Assembly: GCA_017983495.1 (NCBI GenBank)
Contig: JAGOBH010000001.1
Span: 124,001-188,000, forward strand
From: Pyrinomonadaceae bacterium
GTDB lineage: Bacteria; Acidobacteriota; Blastocatellia; Pyrinomonadales; Pyrinomonadaceae
DNA length: 64,000 nt
Direction of reading: 5' to 3'
Part shown: piece by piece, positions 51,236 to 60,145 of the stretch
How the letters are laid out: every line of letters starts with the position of its first letter
Numbering within the stretch: the first letter of the stretch is position 1
Program-made: the position numbers and the translations under genes
Notes under the pieces: generated by a model
Told to the model about the DNA's origin: nothing
The model's input: the letters and a program-made list of their open reading frames with translations, nothing else
Database searches by the model: none

Positions 51236-54200
51236 CTAGAACGTTCGTCCAACCGTGAACCTGAAACCGCTGCGTTTGCCCGGCAAAAAGATGTTCGGCA
51301 ATTCCTCGGTGTAACCAAGTTTGGCGTTCGGGTTGTAATAGTAGATCAATCGGAACGGGACATTGACGATCGGCACCTGAACACGAAGCTCAACGCCAAC
51401 ACTTGTCTTGTAATCCGAGATCTTCGAGAACGCCGCTTCACCGACCTTGAGCAGCGAATTTTGCTGCACTTCGCCACGCAGATAAAGCTGTTGGATCTGC
51501 GGTGACAGACTGGTCGGGCACGAAAAACGGTTGCCTCGGCAAAACTCGCTGAGAAAGTCGGTCCGCGTCATCACGCGTCCGCGGTAGAACAAAAGACTTC
51601 CGAAACTCGGCTCAAGCACCGGCGTATTTATCAGGCCGAGGGCCGTCAGGCGTCCGCCGCCGAGCAATTTCTCGTCCTCGAGAAATTCGCTGTTGATGGT
51701 CTGCGTGCCCGCATTTCGTAGATTAAAGACCGAACCGATATCGGCGAACAACGCCAGCGTCGCCGGGCCAAAGATCGGAATGCGGTATTCAACGTTTGCC
51801 AGCAGCTGTGTGTCGCCGCCGATGAAGCGGAAATTGCGGCTGAACAGTGCCGGGTTCGCTCCGCTCGCACCGGTCAACTGACCTATGGTGATCAGTTCGT
51901 CGCGGGTGCGTGGGTCAAGCAGATGATTCGTTTCGGCTGTGCCAAACGCGTTTGTCGCCAGTGTCACGTTGCGGCTCGTCACATATGTGTCGAACGGAGC
52001 GACCGGCCCGATCGAACGCGAAGAGTATCCACGGAGGTCGTTCTCACTGCCCAAAAAGTAGCGTTCGTACGCCGGTACGCCGCCGACAAAGGCGATCGAA
52101 TTTGCATTCTTAACCTTATCGGTCAGTGCCCAGGTACCGATCGTGCCGGCAATGACGCGGAATGCAAATACGTCAGGATTCTGCGATTTCTTTTTGCGGA
52201 CCGGGATGAACTTAGAATAGCTGACCGACGGCTGATATGTTCGGACGTCGCCGCCGAGCCCGGAAAATCCGATCGACAGCGATAGCTGGCTCCCGCTGAG
52301 CGTGTCGATACCGTTCTTCGCCGGCTGACGGGTGTCATAAACAAAGGTTCCCGTTATGCGGCTTGTCAAAATATTCGGCTGAGTATAGATGATCGGGATG
52401 ACCGCAGACGGATCGGTCGACTGATTCACCTCGGGGTCGGTGATGCTGGTCGCCGACAGTTGATAATTCAATCCGACACGCGAAAACTGCGTAAACCGTC
52501 GTTTCTTAAAGAAAAGCTCAGAAAGCGGTGCAGTTACAAACAATGTTCCGCCGTAGGTGCTCTGAGTGAACAGATTCGCCGAATCGGTGATCACACTGCC
52601 GTTAGGATTGTAGAGATCGTTGAGGATGTCCTCGTTCTGCGTCAGGTAGGTGCCCTCGCCGAAGAATTTATAACGGCTGGCAAACACCGATATCCCGGCC
52701 GAGATCGGCCTGTTGCGGAAATAAGGCTGCTGATAGGTAAACTGCAGGCTCTGCTGACGGTTGCCGACTCCGGCGTTGAATGACAGGATCTCACCGCGAC
52801 CGGCAAGGTTGTTCGTCGAATATTCAAGTCCGAAGTACGAACCGCCGATACCCGAGATACCGCCGTTGAACGAGATCTGCTGACGGCCTTTTTCCTTGAC
52901 CTTGACGATCAGATCGACGTTGCCGTTCTCTTCGTCGGTTCGGATCTCGACGTCCTGGTCCTTATCGACCGGATCGAAATACTGGGTCTGGTTGATACGT
53001 GCGACCGATATGTCGAGGTAATTCTGATTGTAGATATCGCCTTCGTTGATCAGGAACTCGCGACGCATCACGCGGTCACGGGTAAACGTGTTACCCGTAA
53101 ATTCGAGCCTGCGCAAGGTAAACTGTTTGCCTTCGTCGATCGAGATGACGATATCAACGATGCCCTCGTTCGGGTTTGTCGGATTGTCTTTGAAATCCGG
53201 CTCAAACTCGGCGTTGTACTGAACAAAGCCCTGTCCGCCGTAAACTTTCTTGAGGTCCTCGTAAACGGCGTCCTGCAGACGTTTACCGTCAGCGATCTCA
53301 CCTTTCTTGAGGCCGACGTAGCTTAGGATCTGAGCCTCGGAAAAGATCGAGTTGCCCTCGACCTTGAGATCGCCGACGCGAAAAACGCGGCCTTCAGTCA
53401 CGGGAACAATGATCTTGAGCGTATCGTCCTTGGAGGTCAAAAGCGGGATCGGGAAATTCTTAATGATCGGTAGCCCGGTGCGTTTGTATCCGAGCCCGAC
53501 AACCTCAGGTTCGCCGATGCGGGCCTGAAAATAGCCCTTCGAGAACATATACGCCCGAACATTTTTCTGCAGGTCGTACTGCAGTTTTTTCAGATCGAGA
53601 ATATCCTGGCCCTTAAATCTGGTGATGATGCCGGATTCCTGAACCAGCACTAGAGCCTTACGCAGCTCGCTGTCCTTAAATTTCTCGTTGCCCTCGAAAT
53701 CTATTTCGACGATTCGCGAACGGTTGCCCTGATCGATGTTGAACGTAAGGGCGATCGAAGTTGCCGAGACCTCGTCTTCCTGAACGGTCACCTTCGCGTT
53801 CGGATAACCCTTGGACGCGAGCATTTCACGCAGGATTCGGGTTGCCGTACGGGACTTGACCGGATCGTACACCGCCTCTTTCGAGATACCGACGCGTTTT
53901 TCGCGAAATTCCTTGAGAATATCCGATTCCTGTATCGCCTTTGATCCCTTGAACTGCAGATCGCGGATAATAGCTAACTCACGCACCTCAAAGATAACGT
54001 TGACGCCGCCGCGGACGCCTTCTTCGGTCAAAACGCGGGTCGCGGTCTTGTCGAAAAAGTTGAGCGAGAGCAGTTCTTTGAGGTCACGTTCGAGTGCTGC
54101 CGGGTCGTAAATGTCGCCGGGACGCGTTTTGATGTAGTAGAGCAGATCCTCGTCGCGAAGACGTCTGTTGCCCTGAATATCGACAGTTTCGACTACCTGC

Positions 54201-54322
54201 TGTGCGGCCGGAGCCTTGATCGCTGGGGTATTATTCGCACTTTCGTTGGTTTTAGCAGCGGCAGGAAATGCCATTGCGGCCAAAGCCAGTAATACGAGCC
54301 CGAGTGCGCGAAATTTGTACAT
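51236..54322 (-). CDS. bamA: Outer membrane protein assembly factor BamA (Omp85)
   Basis: Core of the beta-barrel assembly machine in the outer membrane. The 1028-residue protein has a signal peptide (ALGLVLLALAAMAFPAAA), POTRA domains from about 40 to 490 (first VVETVDIQGNRRLRDEDLLY; later VGDLKVEGNSIFSEAQILSY and LRRLEFTGNTFTRDRVMRRE), and a surface-antigen barrel starting QQISFNGGISGIGGSYFGLE. AYERYFLGSENDLRGYSSRS contains the RGY signature in the L6 loop. The C-terminus FRFTVGRTF ends with Phe, the usual barrel signal. It is longer than E. coli BamA (about 810), mainly in barrel loops. Confidence 0.94.
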   Translation of the reverse strand: MYKFRALGLVLLALAAMAFPAAAKTNESANNTPAIKAPAAQQVVETVDIQGNRRLRDEDLLYYIKTRPGDIYDPAALERDLKELLSLNFFDKTATRVLTEEGVRGGVNVIFEVRELAIIRDLQFKGSKAIQESDILKEFREKRVGISKEAVYDPVKSRTATRILREMLASKGYPNAKVTVQEDEVSATSIALTFNIDQGNRSRIVEIDFEGNEKFKDSELRKALVLVQESGIITRFKGQDILDLKKLQYDLQKNVRAYMFSKGYFQARIGEPEVVGLGYKRTGLPIIKNFPIPLLTSKDDTLKIIVPVTEGRVFRVGDLKVEGNSIFSEAQILSYVGLKKGEIADGKRLQDAVYEDLKKVYGGQGFVQYNAEFEPDFKDNPTNPNEGIVDIVISIDEGKQFTLRRLEFTGNTFTRDRVMRREFLINEGDIYNQNYLDISVARINQTQYFDPVDKDQDVEIRTDEENGNVDLIVKVKEKGRQQISFNGGISGIGGSYFGLEYSTNNLAGRGEILSFNAGVGNRQQSLQFTYQQPYFRNRPISAGISVFASRYKFFGEGTYLTQNEDILNDLYNPNGSVITDSANLFTQSTYGGTLFVTAPLSELFFKKRRFTQFSRVGLNYQLSATSITDPEVNQSTDPSAVIPIIYTQPNILTSRITGTFVYDTRQPAKNGIDTLSGSQLSLSIGFSGLGGDVRTYQPSVSYSKFIPVRKKKSQNPDVFAFRVIAGTIGTWALTDKVKNANSIAFVGGVPAYERYFLGSENDLRGYSSRSIGPVAPFDTYVTSRNVTLATNAFGTAETNHLLDPRTRDELITIGQLTGASGANPALFSRNFRFIGGDTQLLANVEYRIPIFGPATLALFADIGSVFNLRNAGTQTINSEFLEDEKLLGGGRLTALGLINTPVLEPSFGSLLFYRGRVMTRTDFLSEFCRGNRFSCPTSLSPQIQQLYLRGEVQQNSLLKVGEAAFSKISDYKTSVGVELRVQVPIVNVPFRLIYYYNPNAKLGYTEELPNIFLPGKRSGFRFTVGRTF

Positions 54323-54641
54323 AAAACCGAGTATCCTTTTTATAAGTGCAAAATATTAAGCCCTATCAGCTCAGACAATGCCGTATTGATCTGTTCAGAC
54401 CCCAAAGCTGATCGAACAAACCCGGCATTTCAATGTCGGATTTTACTCAATCTATGATTCGCACTAACTGCGTCAGGTTGCCCTTTTGCGACTATCCAAC
54501 AAACTTACGAATTATACAGGCAAAAGGCCGAAAAATAAAAAGCTCACGCACGCTAACGCCTTTTGCCCACGCCAAAATGAAGGCCGCATACGGACATATT
54601 GTGCATGTCACGGACGCGGCCACCATAGATTGAAGTTACAG
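54323..54641. other. Intergenic region between bamA and sdhB
   Basis: This 319-base gap must contain the bamA promoter and 5' region on the minus strand (AAGGA about 11 bases before the ATG) and the 3' end of the sdh transcript. An inverted repeat GCAAAAGGC (54520-54528) / GCCTTTTGC (54558-54566) could be a terminator but has a 29-base loop. Two overlapping short open frames on the plus strand lack support. No other feature was seen. Confidence 0.5.
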
Positions 54642-55442
54642 CTATTTTTTCAACCAGCCAAAAAGCGCATTGACCGTGATATCACGATTGGTCTCGTAAA
54701 TTGCCTTGGTCAGCGGCAGAGACATCGGACATGCCTGAATGCAATTCTGCGCGTTGCCGCAATTGGTGATGCCGTCGTCGCCCATCAGCCCGCTCAGACG
54801 CTCCTCGGCCGTGTTCTTGCCGACCGGGTGCATATTGAACAGCCGTGCCTGAGCGATCGCCTGCGGCCCGATGTAATTGTCATCGCCATACTGCGGGCAT
54901 GCCTCGAGACAGCAGCCGCAGGTCATACAGCGTGACAGGGCGTAGCGTTCCTGCGCGAGTTCGTTCGGGATCTGCGGGCCAGGCCCGAGATCGTACGAAC
55001 CGTCAAGTTCGATCCATGCCTCGACCTTTTTGAGATGTTCGAACATCTTCGAACGGTCCACACGCAGATCGCGAACATTCGGAAACTTGGACATCGGCGC
55101 CAGCGTGATCGTGTCGTTGCCGGTCGCCAGCAAAAGATCGTCGACCAGAGCCGAACACGATTGCCGTGCCTTGCCGTTGATGACCATCGTGCAGATGCCG
55201 CACACCTGTTCGAGACACGACATGTCCCAAACCGGCGGCGTGGTCTGACGGCCCTCGATCGTGATGGGATTTTTGCGGATATCCATCAGCACCGAGATCA
55301 CGTTCAGATTGCGGCGATACGGTATCTCAAACGTCTCCCAGGACGCCGACGCGCCTTCCTTTTCCCGACGCTGGATCTTTACCTTAATGCTAGTCGGCGG
55401 ATTATCCAGCCTCTTTTTCTCAATATGTGCGTTCGTGGTCAT
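54642..55442 (-). CDS. sdhB: Succinate dehydrogenase / fumarate reductase iron-sulfur subunit SdhB
   Basis: A 266-residue electron-transfer subunit from ATG 55442 (MTTNAHIEKKRLD). The 2Fe-2S domain has CLEQVCGICTMVINGKARQSC, here given as the Cys-rich stretch around residues 75-97. The C-terminal part has RCMTCGCCLEACPQYGDDN and NCGNAQNCIQACPMSLPLTK, the ligands of the 4Fe-4S and 3Fe-4S clusters. It is separated from sdhA by a MntA/HepT toxin-antitoxin pair, so the order is sdhC-sdhA-mntA-hepT-sdhB on this strand. Confidence 0.94.
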   Translation of the reverse strand: MTTNAHIEKKRLDNPPTSIKVKIQRREKEGASASWETFEIPYRRNLNVISVLMDIRKNPITIEGRQTTPPVWDMSCLEQVCGICTMVINGKARQSCSALVDDLLLATGNDTITLAPMSKFPNVRDLRVDRSKMFEHLKKVEAWIELDGSYDLGPGPQIPNELAQERYALSRCMTCGCCLEACPQYGDDNYIGPQAIAQARLFNMHPVGKNTAEERLSGLMGDDGITNCGNAQNCIQACPMSLPLTKAIYETNRDITVNALFGWLKK

Positions 55443-55449
55443 AAACAAT

Positions 55450-55785
55450 TCAATTCAAAAGCTTTTCACAGTTCGCCCTAAGTTCCGGCAAGTACTCTTC
55501 GATTATTCCCCAAACCAGCCGATCGGAAATGGACTCATAGCCGTGTACCAGCACATTTCTGAAACCTATAATTCGCTGAGCATTAGCTATCGTAGAAAAC
55601 ACCTCGGCGTCGATCTGCTTCAGCCGGCTTAACGACTCACCAATGTTAATAAACCGCCTCTCAACTGCCGACCTGACAAGTTCGTTAGACGCATACGAAT
55701 CGAAATCCATCGAGCCGACAAAGCCGCTGATCAGCTTGCAATTCTCTACCACATCGAAAAGATGCGTGTTCGCGTCACGTTCCAT
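55450..55785 (-). CDS. hepT: HepT-like ribonuclease toxin (DUF86)
   Basis: A 111-residue all-helical HEPN protein with the catalytic R-x4-H-x-Y motif RNVLVHGY (R76, H81, Y83). NLP: ERDANTHLFDVVENCKLISG and VERRFINIGESLSRLKQI are the typical family helices. HepT is an RNase toxin blocked by adenylylation by MntA, coded just upstream with an eleven-base overlap. It lies seven bases before sdhB, within the sdh operon. Confidence 0.9.
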   Translation of the reverse strand: MERDANTHLFDVVENCKLISGFVGSMDFDSYASNELVRSAVERRFINIGESLSRLKQIDAEVFSTIANAQRIIGFRNVLVHGYESISDRLVWGIIEEYLPELRANCEKLLN

Positions 55786-56071
55786 AGATCCTGATGCGGT
55801 CTTTTTCGATCGCCCTTTTGAAATATGGATTCTTTACAGCTCGTTCTTCGATCACATCTACCGGGCGGTCGAAAATTGCTTCAAGACGCTCCTTGAGCTC
55901 GAAATAACGCCCAAACAGCCTCTCGTCATTGTCAAAACTGACCAAGACATCAACGTCGCTCTTCGAACCAAAGTCATCACGGGCAGCAGAACCGACAATG
56001 TCCAAACGCCTGAGCGAGAGGTCACGGCAAACCGCTTGTATGCTCTCCTGGTACTGCTCGATCTTGATCAT
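55775..56071 (-). CDS. mntA: MntA-type minimal nucleotidyltransferase antitoxin
   Basis: A 98-residue nucleotidyltransferase with the G-S-x10-D-x-D motif: G27-S28 (VGSAARDD) and D39, D41 in SDVDVLV. FDRPVDVIEERAVKNPYFKR supplies the third acidic residue. MntA adds AMP to a tyrosine of HepT and neutralises it. The gene starts 29 bases after sdhA and overlaps hepT. Confidence 0.9.
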   Translation of the reverse strand: MIKIEQYQESIQAVCRDLSLRRLDIVGSAARDDFGSKSDVDVLVSFDNDERLFGRYFELKERLEAIFDRPVDVIEERAVKNPYFKRAIEKDRIRIYGT

Positions 56072-56100
56072 TTTCTGTCACCCAAGGACAAGCCTGGCGT

Positions 56101-57894
56101 TTATGCCGGCTTTTTCTTGTTTGCCGAATAGTCGCGTTTTCGCGGTTCGACCAGCGATACGTCGATCGCTTCGTAGCTGAAAACCGGCGCCTCGGCCGAG
56201 TATTCGGCGATCGTCGACTTCATGAAATTCTCGTCATCGCGTTCCGGAAAATCCGGTTTGTAATGGGCACCTCGCGATTCGTCGCGGTTTAGCGCTCCGA
56301 GCGTGATGACGCGTGCCAGGTCGAGCATGTTGTCCAGCTGGCGGGCATGCGGTATCGCCTGCGTCGCCCACAGGTTCGAATCGTTGATCGAGATATTCTT
56401 GAACCTGTCTTTCAGCTCGAGCAACTTCTCATCCGTCGCCTTGAGCCGGTCGTTATAGCGGACGACCGTGACGTTATCCGTCATGATCTTGCCCATTTCC
56501 TCGTGCAGCTTATACTGATTCTCGCCGCCCTCGTTACGGGCGATCTGATCGTTGATGTCCTGCTGCTTTTTGAGTTCGGCGGCGTGTATGCCGTTGGTTT
56601 CGGTGCTGCCGCGTTCGACGTTCTTGGCGTAATCGAGAGCCGCCGGAGCCGCGACGAAACCGCCGTAAACGCATGACAACAATGAGTTTGCCCCGAGGCG
56701 ATTGGCACCGTGGATCGAATAGTCGCATTCGCCAGCAGCAAACAATCCCGGAATATTCGTCCGTTGTTCAAAATCCACCCAGAGGCCGCCCATCGAATAA
56801 TGGACGCCCGGGAAAATACGCATCGGCACGTAACGCGGATCGTCACCGACGAACATCTCGTAGATCTCGAGGATCGCGCCGAGCTTTCGCGTCAGCGTTT
56901 CAGCCGGAATGTGCGTCAGATCGAGATAGACCTGATTTTCTCCGCCGACGCCGTGGCCGTCGAGACAAACCTGAAAGATCTCTCGCGTCGCGATGTCACG
57001 CGGAACGAGGTTGCCGTACGCCGGATATTTTTCTTCGAGAAAATACCAACGCTCGGCATCTGGGATGTCCTTGGGTTTGCGTGCGTCCTGTGCGTCACGC
57101 GGAACCCACACACGGCCGCCTTCGCCGCGGGCCGATTCGCTCATTAGACGAAGTTTGTCTTCGCCGGGGATCGAGGTCGGATGGACCTGTATAAATTCAC
57201 CGTTCGCGTACTTGGCCCCCTGCTGATAGCACGCCGCCACCGCACTGCCGGTACAGGTCTGCGAGTTGGTCGATTTGCCAAAGACCATGCCCGGGCCGCC
57301 CGTCGCCATGATCACGGCGTCGGCGGCAAACGATTTCAGCTCGAGCGACTGCAGGTTCATCGCGATCAAACCGCGGCAGACCTGATGGTCGTCCATCACG
57401 AGCGAGAGCATCTCCCAGCCCTCGTATTTCGTGACCTTGCCTTCTGATTCAAACTTACGCACCTGCTCATCGAGCGCGTACAGCAGCTGCTGTCCGGTCG
57501 AGGCTCCGGCAAACGCCGTTCGGTGGTGGAGCGTTCCGCCAAAACGTCGGAAATCCAGGAGCCCTTCCTGCGTTCGCGAAAAAGGCACGCCCATCCGGTC
57601 GAATAAATATATGATCTCCGGCGCCATGTCGGTCATTCGCTTGACCGGCGGCTGGTTCGCCAGAAAATCGCCGCCATAGACCGTATCGTCGAGGTGCTTG
57701 GCCGGCGAGTCGCCCTCGCCCTTGGTATTGACCGCACCGTTGATGCCGCCCTGAGCGCATACTGAGTGTGACCGTTTGACCGGTACGACCGAGATCAGAT
57801 CTACGTCGTGCCCGGCTTCGGCTATTTTCATCGCCGCAGCCAGGCCCGCAAGGCCGCCGCCAACGATCGCAATTTTTAATCCGCTTGATGCCAT
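56101..57894 (-). CDS. sdhA: Succinate dehydrogenase / fumarate reductase flavoprotein subunit SdhA
   Basis: A 597-residue flavoprotein. FAD-binding KIAIVGGGLAGLAAAMKIAE, the FAD-linking His region KRSHSVCAQGGINGAVNT, the active-site Arg/His areas HPTSIPGEDKLRLMSESARG, and VHYSMGGLWVDFEQRTNIPG are all present, and the C-terminal domain has NLWATQAIPHARQLDNMLDL. Together with SdhB and the b558-type SdhC it oxidises succinate to fumarate or runs the reverse. It is ten bases from sdhC. Confidence 0.95.
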   Translation of the reverse strand: MASSGLKIAIVGGGLAGLAAAMKIAEAGHDVDLISVVPVKRSHSVCAQGGINGAVNTKGEGDSPAKHLDDTVYGGDFLANQPPVKRMTDMAPEIIYLFDRMGVPFSRTQEGLLDFRRFGGTLHHRTAFAGASTGQQLLYALDEQVRKFESEGKVTKYEGWEMLSLVMDDHQVCRGLIAMNLQSLELKSFAADAVIMATGGPGMVFGKSTNSQTCTGSAVAACYQQGAKYANGEFIQVHPTSIPGEDKLRLMSESARGEGGRVWVPRDAQDARKPKDIPDAERWYFLEEKYPAYGNLVPRDIATREIFQVCLDGHGVGGENQVYLDLTHIPAETLTRKLGAILEIYEMFVGDDPRYVPMRIFPGVHYSMGGLWVDFEQRTNIPGLFAAGECDYSIHGANRLGANSLLSCVYGGFVAAPAALDYAKNVERGSTETNGIHAAELKKQQDINDQIARNEGGENQYKLHEEMGKIMTDNVTVVRYNDRLKATDEKLLELKDRFKNISINDSNLWATQAIPHARQLDNMLDLARVITLGALNRDESRGAHYKPDFPERDDENFMKSTIAEYSAEAPVFSYEAIDVSLVEPRKRDYSANKKKPA

Positions 57895-57904
57895 AACTAA
57901 TTTG

Positions 57905-58621
57905 TTAAAACTTGGTCGCCCCGCTCGGAGCTGCTTTATGCGATTCTTCGCAAAGTGCCTGCGGAAGCAGGCCGCACGGCCGCACGAATGCGAACGCCGC
58001 GTTGATGCCGACCGCCGACAAAAATACCGCCAGCCCGAGGCTCGCCGTCAGCGTTACCTTCTGAGCCCTTTGCCCGATCACGATGCCCCAATCGACCGCG
58101 AACAGAAACAGTCCGTACGCCAGATGCCACGCCGTCGCTATGACGCCGAGGATGTATAGGACCAGGACCCACGTGATCTTAAATTCGGTGGCGACGATCG
58201 CAAATGCTTTGCCGGCGTTGGTCGCGACCGGATCGATGTTCAGCCCCGGTATCAGCCCAAACCTCAGGTTGAGTACGTGAAACAGTATGAAAACGAACAG
58301 GAATATACCCGTCACACGCTGCAAGACGTAAAACCAGTTGCGCGCGTGGCCGTACGTCAGGACGTTATTCTTGGCCTCCGACGAGATCAGTATCCCGTAG
58401 ACGGAGTGAAAAATAAGCGGCACAAAGATACCAAATATCTCAATAAAAATAAGGTACGGGATATCTTGTATCTCCTGCACCTTTTTATTGAATGCCGCCG
58501 ACCCGTTGAGGGCCGCCGAGTTTGTGAACATGTGAACAAAGAAAAATGCCCCCAGCGGAACGATGCCCGTGATCTGGTGCAGTTTTCTCAAGAGGAACGT
58601 GTTTGAGAATTTGATCGCCAT
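57905..58621 (-). CDS. sdhC: Succinate dehydrogenase cytochrome b558 subunit SdhC
   Basis: A 238-residue membrane anchor with five helices (for example GIVPLGAFFFVHMFTNSAAL, VTGIFLFVFILFHVLNLRFG, LYILGVIATAWHLAYGLFLF) and His residues for two hemes. It is the single large cytochrome b558 anchor seen in Bacteroidetes, Firmicutes and Acidobacteria, so no SdhD is expected. First gene of the sdh operon; the 179-base gap to the divergent LysR gene holds its promoter. Confidence 0.92.
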   Translation of the reverse strand: MAIKFSNTFLLRKLHQITGIVPLGAFFFVHMFTNSAALNGSAAFNKKVQEIQDIPYLIFIEIFGIFVPLIFHSVYGILISSEAKNNVLTYGHARNWFYVLQRVTGIFLFVFILFHVLNLRFGLIPGLNIDPVATNAGKAFAIVATEFKITWVLVLYILGVIATAWHLAYGLFLFAVDWGIVIGQRAQKVTLTASLGLAVFLSAVGINAAFAFVRPCGLLPQALCEESHKAAPSGATKF

Positions 58622-58755
58622 TCTATAAATGCCGTGTAAATTGAATCCAAAAATCTAATTTTAATGAATTCTATTCTAAATACGTGTTTCGGCAAAGTAT
58701 TCAGGATGGTTTCTATGATAGGCACGGAATTAGATAAGATAAAATGAATTCTTTT

Positions 58756-58785
58756 GGCAGGATTAAGCAGCTCTGCTAATCTGCC
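58756..58785. promoter_or_regulatory. Palindromic sequence before the LysR gene
   Basis: GGCAGGATTAAGCAG (58756-58770) and CTGCTAATCTGCC (58773-58785) are imperfect inverted repeats in the gap between sdhC and the LysR gene, 16 bases before the latter's ATG. It may be a regulator site or a 5' hairpin. A further ATAC-N13-GTAT at 58680-58700 is weaker. Confidence 0.4.
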
Positions 58786-58800
58786 TGCAGTAAAGGTATT

Positions 58801-59700
58801 ATGCACATCGAAACTTTGAAAGTTTTTTGCGACCTCGTCGACCTCGAGAGTTTCTCATTGGCCGCCGAACGCAATTTCATCACCCAGTCTGCCGTAAGCC
58901 AGCAAATACGGACACTTGAGGACAAATTCAAACGCCGTCTGCTCGAGCGTGTCCGCGGTCGGCGCGATGTCAAACTGACCTCGACGGGCGAGGTCTTTTA
59001 CCGCGAATCAAAAAAGGTCCTCGACAGCTTTGATCAGCTGCAGGAATCGCTCCGCGGCGTCGTCGGCAAGATCGGCGGCACGGTCAAGATCGCAACCGTT
59101 TACAGCGTCGGGCTGCACGAGCTGCCCCCAAAGGTTCGCGAATTTATGACCAAGTTTCCGTCCGCCAAGATCGATCTCGAATATTCGCGCACCACGCGTG
59201 TCGTCCGCGACGTTCTTAACGGCACCGTCGAACTCGGCATCATCGCCTTTCCCGAACCGCGACGCGGCCTGACGATAGTCGAAATGGCCAACAACCGCCT
59301 CGTGCTCATCGCTCCGCCGGATCACAAGCTCGCGGCTAAAAAGAGGGTCAAAACGAGCGATCTCGACGGGCAGGATTTTGTGCTTTTCGAACGCGACGTG
59401 CCGACCCGTAAGGCGACCGACAAGATACTGAAAGAGCACGGCGTCGAGGTAAGCAAGGTCGCGGAGTTTGACAATATCGAGACCATCAAACGCGCCGTCG
59501 AGGTCGGATTCGGCTTGGCGATCGTACCGGAACCGACTGTTTCCGGTGCCTCGCAGAGCGACAAGCTGGCCGTTATCGAGCTTGCGGAAAAATACTGGGT
59601 CCGCACCGTCGGCGTCATCTACCGCAGCGACCGAGCCCTATCGCTGGCGGCACGAAAATTTGTCGAGCTGATCGCTGACCGAACTGCCGAAAAAGTATAG
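58801..59700 (+). CDS. LysR-family transcriptional regulator
   Basis: A 299-residue LysR regulator. The N-terminal winged helix (HIETLKVFCDLVDLESFSLA, RNFITQSAVSQQIRTLEDKF) is standard; LFVELIAD-type tail and an effector-binding domain of the CysB/CbbR sort follow (GTVKIATVYSVGLHELPPKV, LNGTVELGIIAFPEPRRG, AVEVGFGLAIVPEP). It is divergent from the sdh operon, which is the usual place for a regulator of the neighbouring genes, but its target is not shown. Ligand unknown. AAAGG precedes the ATG. Confidence 0.9.
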   Translation: MHIETLKVFCDLVDLESFSLAAERNFITQSAVSQQIRTLEDKFKRRLLERVRGRRDVKLTSTGEVFYRESKKVLDSFDQLQESLRGVVGKIGGTVKIATVYSVGLHELPPKVREFMTKFPSAKIDLEYSRTTRVVRDVLNGTVELGIIAFPEPRRGLTIVEMANNRLVLIAPPDHKLAAKKRVKTSDLDGQDFVLFERDVPTRKATDKILKEHGVEVSKVAEFDNIETIKRAVEVGFGLAIVPEPTVSGASQSDKLAVIELAEKYWVRTVGVIYRSDRALSLAARKFVELIADRTAEKV

Positions 59701-59750
59701 GAATTTGACCGGCATTTGTAGTAGACTCAGTCTGCCGCACCAGTTGAACA

Positions 59751-60137
59751 ATGACAGAAAATTTCTCAGCAGACCCATGTAAGATCACGTTCGAACTGAG
59801 CGACACGCACTTGCGCGCCTTTGTTGAGGGCTCGGAAGACAGCTACGCGGTCTCGCGATATCTATGGACGAAGGTCGCTGCCGAATGCCGGCGTACCGGG
59901 GCGACACGTGTGCTGGTCGTCGAAAACCTCGGCAGCCCGAGCTCGATAAACGAGACCTATCGCGTCACAACAGAACTGCCGGAATTCGGGCTGGTCGGGA
60001 TCAAGATCGCCTTCGTGGACCTGGTCGAAACTCAACACAACATCAATCAGTTTGGCGAGCTCGTCGCAAATAACCGCGGCCTCAACGCAAAGATCTTTCG
60101 ATCCGTCGATGAGGCCGAGGCGTGGTTGTTAGATTGA
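59751..60137 (+). CDS. Small hypothetical protein, STAS-like
   Basis: A 128-residue cytoplasmic protein. The pattern of alternating strands and helices (KITFELSDTHLRAFVEGS, TRVLVVENLG, GLVGIKIAFVDL, NAKIFRSVDEAEAWLLD) resembles SpoIIAA/STAS-like alpha/beta proteins, but there is no phospho-Ser motif. It lies between the LysR gene and the convergent partner-switching cluster, nine bases from the latter. A role there is only suggested by position. Confidence 0.7.
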   Translation: MTENFSADPCKITFELSDTHLRAFVEGSEDSYAVSRYLWTKVAAECRRTGATRVLVVENLGSPSSINETYRVTTELPEFGLVGIKIAFVDLVETQHNINQFGELVANNRGLNAKIFRSVDEAEAWLLD

Positions 60138-60145
60138 CCTTATAA

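Noticed and set aside
54433-54935. Two plus-strand open frames in and beyond the bamA-sdhB gap
   Set aside because: One has no domain or RBS, the other runs antisense into sdhB. Composition is not protein-like.
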